Source of the DNA: Oceanospirillaceae bacterium
GTDB lineage: Bacteria > Pseudomonadota > Gammaproteobacteria > Pseudomonadales > Balneatricaceae
Length of the DNA: 11,030 nucleotides
Direction of reading: 5' to 3'
Assembly: GCA_023954795.1 (NCBI GenBank)
Contig: JAGSHA010000076.1
Span: 1-11,030 of the forward strand
This document shows, piece after piece, positions 1 to 4,998 of the stretch. Within the stretch, counting starts at the first letter, position 1. Each line of letters opens with the position of its first letter. Position numbers and translations under genes: made by a program. The notes below the pieces were generated by a model, which saw only the letters and a list, made by a program, of their open reading frames with translations, did no database searches and was not told where the DNA came from.

Positions 1-90
1 GAGACTGCAGAAGCGACTGAGACCCCAGAAGCAATTGAGACTACAGAAGCGACTGAGACTACAGAAGCAACTGAGACTGCTGAAGCAGCT
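1..90 (+). repeat. 18-bp in-frame tandem repeat in rne tail
   Basis: Five consecutive 18-bp units (1-18, 19-36, 37-54, 55-72, 73-90) each encode a version of Glu-Thr-(Ala/Pro/Thr)-Glu-Ala-(Thr/Ile/Ala). Units 3 and 4 encode the same peptide, and the others differ by one or two residues. The array begins at the window edge and probably continues to the left. It is low-complexity acidic linker sequence in a disordered protein region and is likely to vary in copy number between strains. Confidence 0.85.
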
Positions 91-285
91 GAAGCATCAG
101 ATGTAGCACCAGAAGCTCCTTCCGAGCCAACGGAAACAACTGATGCCGATGCTCAGAGCGATGAAGCAAGCGAAGAGAAGCCTAAGGAAGCAGAACCGCG
201 CCGCCGTCGTCGCGGCAGCCGCGCTCCTAACGACCCTCGCGAGATTCGTCGTCGCCAGAAAGAAGCTGCCGAAAAAGGCGAGTAA
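1..285 (+). CDS. rne: Ribonuclease E, C-terminal tail (5' end outside window)
   Basis: This is the last 94 codons of a + strand gene in frame 1, ending with TAA at 283-285. RNase E is the endonuclease that initiates mRNA decay and processes rRNA and tRNA; its disordered C-terminal half scaffolds the degradosome at the inner membrane. Only that tail is here. Residues 1-30 of the visible part are five copies of a Glu/Thr/Ala hexapeptide. An acidic stretch follows, then a basic run of five Arg at about 67-71, the motif APNDPRE (75-81) and a final Arg/Lys/Glu-rich end. The Arg-rich block plus NDPR is what I recall from the C-terminus of pseudomonad RNase E, where NDPR has been described as a partner-binding short linear motif. 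The catalytic domain is not in the window, so the call rests on the tail and on the adjacent murB-comEC gene order. Confidence is good but not absolute. Confidence 0.82.
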   Translation, partial: ETAEATETPEAIETTEATETTEATETAEAAEASDVAPEAPSEPTETTDADAQSDEASEEKPKEAEPRRRRRGSRAPNDPREIRRRQKEAAEKGE

Positions 286-298
286 GCACTTGGAATGT

Positions 299-324
299 GG
301 CAATGCTGAGCTATCAGCATTGCC
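299..324 (+). terminator. Stem-loop just downstream of rne
   Basis: An 11-bp perfect inverted repeat (299-309 against 314-324) with a 4-nt loop begins 13 nt after the rne stop codon. It is not followed by a clear T run (the next bases are CTACTTTC). Alone it may act as an RNA 3'-end-stabilising hairpin, with the stronger hairpin at 334-373 doing the terminating. Confidence 0.5.
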
Positions 325-333
325 CTACTTTCA

Positions 334-373
334 GGCATAAAAAAACCGCGTATAAACGCGGTTTTTTTATGCC
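334..373. terminator. Bidirectional intrinsic terminator between rne and murB
   Basis: A perfect 17-bp inverted repeat (334-350 and 357-373) surrounds a 6-nt loop. The inner GC stem CCGCG/CGCGG is flanked by seven A on the left (339-345) and seven T on the right (362-368). Read from either strand it is a GC hairpin followed by a U tract. It therefore can end both the rightward rne transcript and the leftward comEC-murB operon, whose last gene stops at 394. Confidence 0.93.
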
Positions 374-393
374 TGCTCAAACCAAGGTTATCT

Positions 394-1416
394 TCAGACC
401 GACAGCGGGTACCGACGTGGTTCAGGTACTAACTCTACCCCATAACGCTCAGCCACAGAGCGCTGAATCTCGCCTGCCAGCGCCATTAACTCAGCAGCAC
501 ATCCACCACCATAGTTCACCAACACCAGAGCCTGTTTATCATAGACACCAACAGCACCGGCTCGATAACCCTTCCAGCCAGCCTGATCGATCAACCAGCC
601 AGCGGCCACCTTCATAAACCCCGGACGATCCTGATAGGCCACAACATCAGGACAGTGAGCTTTTAGCGCCTCATATTGCGCCTGAGGAATCACCGGGTTT
701 TCAAAGAAACTCCCCGCATTACCCAACTCAAGCGGATCAGGAAGCTTAGACTGCCTAACTGCCACAACCGCATCGAAGACCGAACGTGCGGTAACCTCGT
801 CATCAGCGAGTTGCTGCATTAAAGTGCCATACCCTACAGCCGGGACAAAGCATTTAGCGAGACGAAAGCGCACACGCGTAATGATATATCGCCCAGGGCT
901 CGTCGATTTGAATACGCTATTACGATACCCAAACTGGCAATCAGAAGCTGCCATATCAACAAACACCTTTTCCTGTCGATCATAGGCTGTCAGCGATTCA
1001 AACCGATCCTTAATCTCGACACCATAAGCGCCGATATTCTGTACCGGCGCAGCACCCACGGTACCTGGAATTAGCGCAAGATTTTCCAGGCCACTCCAGC
1101 CTTCACCGATGAACTGCTCAACCAACTGATGCCAGTTTTCACCCGCCTCAGCTTCAACCAGAACCGAAACATCGTCTTCCAATACGACGCGATACCCAGT
1201 CGATTGCAAGCGCACGACAACACCCGGCAGGTAGTCTGAAAGAATCAGATTACTCCCCCCACCGATCACCAAAAGCGGCAAACCATGCTGCTCGGCAAAA
1301 CACACGGCCTCTACCAGCTCACCGTCTGCCTGCACATTGATCAGATACTGAGCCTTAGATGCAAACCCAAAACTATTGAGCTGACTCAGATCGGCATTTT
1401 CCTGAAGAGATATCAC
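394..1416 (-). CDS. murB: UDP-N-acetylenolpyruvoylglucosamine reductase (MurB, type I)
   Basis: Cytoplasmic FAD enzyme that uses NADPH to reduce UDP-GlcNAc-enolpyruvate to UDP-MurNAc, the second committed step of peptidoglycan precursor synthesis. The 340 residues are close to the 342 of the E. coli enzyme. Visible features are the LNSFGF start of the FAD domain (13-18), the FAD-binding segment VIGGGSNLILSDYLPG (50-65), a second flavin-binding stretch around LIPGTVGAAPVQNIGAYG (115-132), YRNS with the substrate-contacting Arg165, and GNAGSFFENP (232-241), whose Ser236 matches the proton-donating Ser229 of E. coli. Glu332 near the C-terminus matches Glu325. It is the type I form, with the segments typical of E. 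coli-like MurB. The start is GTG at 1416-1414, placed directly against the TGA stop of the upstream phosphatase gene, which implies coupled translation. It is the last gene of the minus-strand operon. Confidence 0.97.
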   Translation of the reverse strand: MISLQENADLSQLNSFGFASKAQYLINVQADGELVEAVCFAEQHGLPLLVIGGGSNLILSDYLPGVVVRLQSTGYRVVLEDDVSVLVEAEAGENWHQLVEQFIGEGWSGLENLALIPGTVGAAPVQNIGAYGVEIKDRFESLTAYDRQEKVFVDMAASDCQFGYRNSVFKSTSPGRYIITRVRFRLAKCFVPAVGYGTLMQQLADDEVTARSVFDAVVAVRQSKLPDPLELGNAGSFFENPVIPQAQYEALKAHCPDVVAYQDRPGFMKVAAGWLIDQAGWKGYRAGAVGVYDKQALVLVNYGGGCAAELMALAGEIQRSVAERYGVELVPEPRRYPLSV

Positions 1417-1890
1417 TCAGCCCAGCTCCCGCCGAATATCTGCCAACAAACCTTCAGCAGCCTCTTCTACGAGATCCAAAACATGGCCAAAGCCATCGCT
1501 ACCGCCATAATAGGGATCCGGGACTTCAGATTCCGAAATAGTCGGCGCAAAATCCAGAAACAACCCTAAGTGCCCTTCATAGCTTTCCGGACACAAGTCT
1601 TTAAGATTCTCAAGGTTGCTGTGATCCATCGCTAAGATGTAATCAAACCGCTGAAAGTCTGCTTCAACAGCCTGACGCGCACGCAGTGTCGACAAATCAT
1701 ATCCGCGTGATCTTGCGGCCGAAACTGAGCGCGAATCCGGGCTATTTCCCACGTGATACGCCGCTGTACCTGCAGAATCAACTTCAACCTGCGCTCCCAG
1801 ACCGCCACAATCGACAACGTGCTGAAACACGCCATGTGCGGTTGGAGAGCGGCAGATATTGCCTAAACAGACAAACAACACACGTTTCAC
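1417..1890 (-). CDS. Low-molecular-weight protein-tyrosine-phosphatase
   Basis: A 157-residue cytoplasmic phosphatase of the LMW-PTP family, which dephosphorylates phosphotyrosine through a cysteinyl-phosphate intermediate. The P-loop is at the N-terminus, with nucleophile Cys8 and Arg14-Ser15 in CLGNICRS (8-15). The general-acid loop is VPDPYY (123-128) with Asp125. Length and motif positions are normal for the family, so it should be active. In Wzb/Ptp-type systems such enzymes act on a tyrosine autokinase controlling exopolysaccharide, but no kinase or polysaccharide gene is nearby and the substrate is unknown. The same gene sits between kdsB and murB in Pseudomonas, as far as I recall. 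The start is GTG at 1890-1888, overlapping the kdsB stop in the four bases GTGA. The stop abuts murB, so expression is tightly operonic. Confidence 0.93.
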   Translation of the reverse strand: MKRVLFVCLGNICRSPTAHGVFQHVVDCGGLGAQVEVDSAGTAAYHVGNSPDSRSVSAARSRGYDLSTLRARQAVEADFQRFDYILAMDHSNLENLKDLCPESYEGHLGLFLDFAPTISESEVPDPYYGGSDGFGHVLDLVEEAAEGLLADIRRELG

Positions 1891-2657
1891 ACCTGCGACT
1901 CCAACAGCTGGCGAATACGCTCCAGATCTTCCGGCGTATCCACTCCCGCAGGTGGCAGCTCATCCGCTAATGCGACATGAATCTGCGCCCCATTCCACAT
2001 TGCGCGTAACTGCTCGAGACACTCAGTCTCTTCCAGCGGCGCCGGTGGCCAGGTCACGAAGTCATTCAGTAGCTTCACGCGGTATGCATAGATACCGATA
2101 TGACGCTGCCATGAAAACCCTTCTGGCATGCTAGCGCGCCCTTCCTCAGTATTAAACTGATCCCGTGGCCACGGCATGGGAGCGCGACTGAAGTAAAGCG
2201 CACGCCCTCGGGCATCACTCACCACCTTCACCACATTGGGATTCATCAGGCTTTCGACGTCTTCAATCGGCTCACTCAACGTGGCGATACTCGCGCTCGG
2301 CTCAGCCTTCAAGTTATGAGCCACCTGATTAATCACACGCGGCGGCACCAAAGGCTCGTCACCCTGCACGTTGACTACGATGTCATCAGCATAAAACCCC
2401 TGAAGCTTTACCACTTCTTGCAGACGGTCAGTGCCTGAGGGATGTTCGGCAGATGTCATACACACATCCGCACCAAAACCTTTGGCGACATCAGCAATCC
2501 GTTGATCATCCGTTGCGATGATCACCCGGTCTGCTTCGCTCTCCATCGCACGCTCGTAGACGTGCTGAACCATCGGCTTACCCGCCAGATCGGCCAGTGG
2601 CTTGCCCGGGAAGCGACTGGATGCAAAACGGGCTGGAATAATGACGGTAAAGCTCAT
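1887..2657 (-). CDS. kdsB: 3-deoxy-manno-octulosonate cytidylyltransferase (CMP-Kdo synthetase)
   Basis: Activates Kdo with CTP to give CMP-Kdo, the donor used to attach the inner-core sugar to lipid A; it acts in the cytoplasm. The 256 residues are about the usual length. Visible motifs are the nucleotide-binding N-terminus IPARFASSRFPGKPL (7-21), the metal/CTP-binding VNVQGDEP (95-102, Asp100), FSRAPMPWPRD (156-166), RHIGIYAY (185-192), ECLEQLR (212-218) and the C-terminal GVDTPEDL (238-245), all as in KdsB. The ATG at 2657-2655 has a good ribosome-binding site, AGAGGAG, upstream. It is one of the few genes in the operon with an evident Shine-Dalgarno and a true ATG. It lies 12 nt after the Trm112-like gene and overlaps the phosphatase start by 4 nt. 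No key residue appears to be missing. Confidence 0.97.
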   Translation of the reverse strand: MSFTVIIPARFASSRFPGKPLADLAGKPMVQHVYERAMESEADRVIIATDDQRIADVAKGFGADVCMTSAEHPSGTDRLQEVVKLQGFYADDIVVNVQGDEPLVPPRVINQVAHNLKAEPSASIATLSEPIEDVESLMNPNVVKVVSDARGRALYFSRAPMPWPRDQFNTEEGRASMPEGFSWQRHIGIYAYRVKLLNDFVTWPPAPLEETECLEQLRAMWNGAQIHVALADELPPAGVDTPEDLERIRQLLESQV

Positions 2658-2669
2658 AACAGACTCCTC

Positions 2670-2855
2670 TTACTTACGCTCACGCTCTTCCAGAGTCAGC
2701 TTACGCGCTTCCTCTTCCAGCATGACCGGAATACCGTCACGCACAGGGTATGCCAAACCACTGGCACGACAGATGAGTTCCTGAGTTTCTGCATTCCACT
2801 CAAGAGGCGCTTTTGATACTGGGCACACCAGCATCTCGATCAATTTTTTATCCAT
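2670..2855 (-). CDS. ycaR: Trm112/YcaR-family small protein
   Basis: A 61-residue protein matching the YcaR/Trm112-like family (about 60 residues) that lies between lpxK and kdsB in many gammaproteobacteria. Eukaryotic and archaeal Trm112 activates methyltransferases; the role of the bacterial members is not firmly known. It has the family pattern MDKKLIEMLVCP at the N-terminus, QELIC (25-29) and AYPVRDGIPVMLEEEAR (35-51). The usual CPxC pair near the N-terminus is here CPVS (Cys11, Ser14), so one typical zinc-ligand cysteine is absent. I chose the ATG at 2855-2853 because family members begin with M-D at this point. A longer frame from TTG at 2864 would add three residues. The start overlaps the lpxK stop by 8 nt, consistent with coupled translation and a weak ribosome-binding site. 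Confidence 0.9.
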   Translation of the reverse strand: MDKKLIEMLVCPVSKAPLEWNAETQELICRASGLAYPVRDGIPVMLEEEARKLTLEERERK

Positions 2856-3852
2856 CACTTTCAACCGTATAGGTAATCTGTTCGAGTTTATTCAGCAACG
2901 CCGTCTCAAACTCAACGGGAAGCTCGGCGGATACCTCTAGGTACCAGCCGTCCAAATTTTTTAGATGAGAAACTTTTACCGCGTCCTTCTCCGTCATCAC
3001 CAAAGGCAGCGGTTCCGAAAACTGCAGGTCAGACAGGACATAAGGGTGGTGATCAGCAAAAGGATGCTCCAATGGCTCTATACCCGCGGTCAAACGAAGT
3101 GTATCAAAGAAACGGGCCGGATTACCGATCCCCGCCACGGCATGCACGCGCTTTTCCTGCCACTGATCAACGGCGATACGCTTAGAACCATCCAGCGCAA
3201 CAAACGCGGTCGGGCTTAAGCCCATAGGAAAGGCGTCAAAACCACTTTCCCCTTGCCCATTACTGATTACGAAATCGACGCTATCCAAGCGCTCAACAGG
3301 CTCTCGTAGCGGCCCCGCCGGTAAACAATGTCCGTTCCCAACACCTCTACGCCCATCAATGACCACCAACTCAATATCACGCCCTAACGCATAGTGCTGT
3401 AAACCGTCATCACTGATGACCAGGTCACAATCATAATGTTCTAGGAGATGTTGCACTGCGGCCGGACGATCAGGGTCCACCACAAGAGGACAGCCTGATC
3501 GACGCACCAGCATACAGGGCTCATCCCCGCCTTCTGCTGGCAACGTATCTCTTGTGACCGCATAAGGATAACGGGGCGCCTTTGCACCGTAGCCCCGACT
3601 TACCACACCCGGCTTGTAGCCGGCTGCTTTCAGCCTTTCAATCAACCAAAGCACGACCGGTGTTTTTCCGGTTCCACCCACGGTGATGTTGCCAACGATT
3701 ATGACCGGTACCGGCGGCCTGAACGCTTCTTTATTGCCGATAACATAATCCTGACGCTTACCGCCACTAACTGTACGATACAGCCACTCTAACGGGCGCA
3801 ACCAAAGCGGCGCAGGCCTTTTCTGATACCAACGCGTTTCCAGCCAGCGCAT
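2848..3852 (-). CDS. lpxK: Tetraacyldisaccharide 4'-kinase (lipid A 4'-kinase)
   Basis: LpxK phosphorylates the 4' position of the tetraacyldisaccharide-1-phosphate to give lipid IVA, at the cytoplasmic face of the inner membrane. The 334 residues match the family. An N-terminal amphipathic/hydrophobic segment (about 15-28) for membrane association is followed by the Walker A sequence GNITVGGTGKTP (54-65, Lys63-Thr64). Other visible motifs are SRGYG (85-89), DDGLQH (148-153), LPAGPLREP (177-185), GIGNPARFF (241-249), the FADHHPY segment (265-271) and TEKDAVK (287-293). The start is ATG at 3852-3850, one base after the exbD stop; the stop lies within the Trm112-like gene's start. Its product precedes Kdo transfer, so it works in the same pathway as KdsB encoded two genes downstream. 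The MsbA flippase gene that neighbours lpxK in E. coli is not present here. Confidence 0.97.
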   Translation of the reverse strand: MRWLETRWYQKRPAPLWLRPLEWLYRTVSGGKRQDYVIGNKEAFRPPVPVIIVGNITVGGTGKTPVVLWLIERLKAAGYKPGVVSRGYGAKAPRYPYAVTRDTLPAEGGDEPCMLVRRSGCPLVVDPDRPAAVQHLLEHYDCDLVISDDGLQHYALGRDIELVVIDGRRGVGNGHCLPAGPLREPVERLDSVDFVISNGQGESGFDAFPMGLSPTAFVALDGSKRIAVDQWQEKRVHAVAGIGNPARFFDTLRLTAGIEPLEHPFADHHPYVLSDLQFSEPLPLVMTEKDAVKVSHLKNLDGWYLEVSAELPVEFETALLNKLEQITYTVESDG

Positions 3853-3853
3853 A

Positions 3854-4267
3854 CTATTTAGTCGACTCTTGAGTGATAATACTCAGCCGGGTATATCCCA
3901 ACTGCCCAGCCACATCCATCGCAGTTACAACTAATTGATGCGGCGTTTCAGCATCAGCTGCAATCACCAACGGAGTCTCGCCCGGCACTCCTGCAGCCGC
4001 GCCCAAAGCCTCTTTTAATGCCGCGGCACTGGACTCTGTCAGCAGCTGACTGTTCAGGCGATATTCGCCGTCTGCACTGATCAAAATTTCTATACGTTCA
4101 CGCGGCTCAGTGACACTTCCACTTGCACTCGGAAGGTCAATTTCAAGCTGCGTTTCTTTGGTAAAAGTGGTTGAGACCATAAAAAAGATCAGCAACAAAA
4201 ACACCACATCAATCAGGGGTGTCAGATTTACGGATACCTCTTCAGGCCGCTGTCGGCTGAATTTCAC
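3854..4267 (-). CDS. exbD: ExbD/TolR-family biopolymer transport protein
   Basis: A 137-residue inner-membrane protein of the ExbD/TolR family, partner of the ExbB-like protein encoded just upstream. It has a short cytoplasmic N-terminus, then a single transmembrane helix in NLTPLIDVVFLLLIFFMVS (14-32) carrying the conserved proton-path aspartate Asp20. After this comes a periplasmic domain containing the ETQLEIDLPSA segment (38-48). ExbB-ExbD complexes use the proton gradient to energise TonB or related partners. No tonB, tolA or receptor gene lies nearby, so the driven partner is unknown. The start is GTG at 4267-4265 with GAGG about 7 nt upstream, 18 nt after the exbB stop. The lpxK start follows after one base. 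ExbD versus TolR cannot be settled from sequence alone; the pairing and the absence of pal/tolAB favour ExbD-like. Confidence 0.9.
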   Translation of the reverse strand: MKFSRQRPEEVSVNLTPLIDVVFLLLIFFMVSTTFTKETQLEIDLPSASGSVTEPRERIEILISADGEYRLNSQLLTESSAAALKEALGAAAGVPGETPLVIAADAETPHQLVVTAMDVAGQLGYTRLSIITQESTK

Positions 4268-4285
4268 TTAATCGCCTCGCAACAC

Positions 4286-4900
4286 TCAGTCTGCTTCACG
4301 CTGACCGTGAATCATCTCAACCAACTTTACGGCCTGCTGCTCCATAGACACGACGAGTGAGTCGATGCGGCGCAAGAAAAACCGATGAAAGATAAGTGCC
4401 GGTATCGCAACAGCCAAGCCAGACGCGGTCGTAATCAACGCTTCCGAAATACCACCGGCCAATACGCTGGCATTGCCACTACCTTGAATCATGATCTCAT
4501 TAAAGACTTTGATCATTCCAATGACGGTACCAAGCAAACCCAGCAATGGCGTAATCGCAGCGATCGTACCCAACGGGCTGAGAAAACGCTCTAACTCATG
4601 AATGACTTCCGAGGCAGCCTCTTCGATACTCTCCTTCATTACATCACGCCCATGGTTGGCGTTTTTAATACCCGCAACCATGATACGCCCCAAAGGACTG
4701 TTGTTGCGGATTTGAGCCAACTGCTCAGTCTCCAGTTTTCCTTTACGGAAAGCCGCCAACAGATCCCCCAAGAGCCCAGCGGGCGCAACACTGGACGCGC
4801 GCAAGGTCCACAGTCGCTCCAGACAGATTGCCATCGCAATCACCGAACAGGCCACGATTGGCATCATCAGCCAACCACCCGATTTCACCAGCTCTAACAC
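4286..4900 (-). CDS. exbB: ExbB/TolQ/MotA-family proton channel protein
   Basis: A 204-residue inner-membrane protein with the three-helix architecture of the ExbB/TolQ family. TM1 is at about 10-28 followed by ERLWTLR. A cytoplasmic region leads to TM2 in LGTIAAITPLLGLLGTVIGM (110-129), and TM3 is in ISEALITTASGLAVAIPAL (151-169). The TPLLGLLGTV and EALITTASGLAVAIPA motifs are the family signature that lines the proton path. With ExbD it should form a proton-motive-force-driven motor. The start is GTG at 4900-4898; an in-frame TGA three codons upstream excludes a longer protein. Its ribosome-binding region is a duplicated 12-bp unit (4904-4930) carrying AGAGG. A 95-nt gap separates it from comEC, the largest gap in the operon, so an internal promoter is possible but none is convincing. 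Confidence 0.92.
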   Translation of the reverse strand: MLELVKSGGWLMMPIVACSVIAMAICLERLWTLRASSVAPAGLLGDLLAAFRKGKLETEQLAQIRNNSPLGRIMVAGIKNANHGRDVMKESIEEAASEVIHELERFLSPLGTIAAITPLLGLLGTVIGMIKVFNEIMIQGSGNASVLAGGISEALITTASGLAVAIPALIFHRFFLRRIDSLVVSMEQQAVKLVEMIHGQREAD

Positions 4901-4903
4901 GTC

Positions 4904-4930
4904 AATTCAGCCTCTAATTCAGCCTCTAAT
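4904..4930 (-). repeat. 12-bp tandem duplication over the exbB ribosome-binding site
   Basis: The unit AATTCAGCCTCT occurs twice in perfect tandem (4904-4915 and 4916-4927) and continues for three more bases (4928-4930). On the coding (minus) strand each copy contains AGAGG. The nearer copy lies about 12 nt from the exbB GTG and the farther one about 24 nt. The duplication may affect translation initiation of exbB. Confidence 0.9.
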
Positions 4931-4981
4931 ACTGGGACAATCACACAAACAACCCCAACGATACTGCGGCTAACTCTATCA

Positions 4982-4998
4982 TAGGCCCGCGCGGCCTA
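4982..4998. other. Stem-loop spanning the comEC stop codon
   Basis: Six-base perfect arms TAGGCC (4982-4987) and GGCCTA (4993-4998) surround a 5-nt GC-rich loop; the comEC TAG stop is in one arm. No U tract follows on the minus strand, so this is at most a weak attenuator or RNA-stability element between comEC and exbB rather than a full terminator. Confidence 0.45.

Noticed and set aside
297..617. A 106-codon + strand frame starting in the terminator region.
   Set aside because: It runs through the bidirectional terminator and antisense to murB; its composition is typical of shadow translation.
3923..3931. GTTGTAACT on the minus strand, identical to the nine-base core of E. coli Ter sites.
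   Set aside because: It lies within exbD codons for Val-Val-Thr, and the flanking Ter positions mostly do not match. A given 9-mer is expected by chance in nearly one in ten windows this size. A genome-wide motif scan would be needed.
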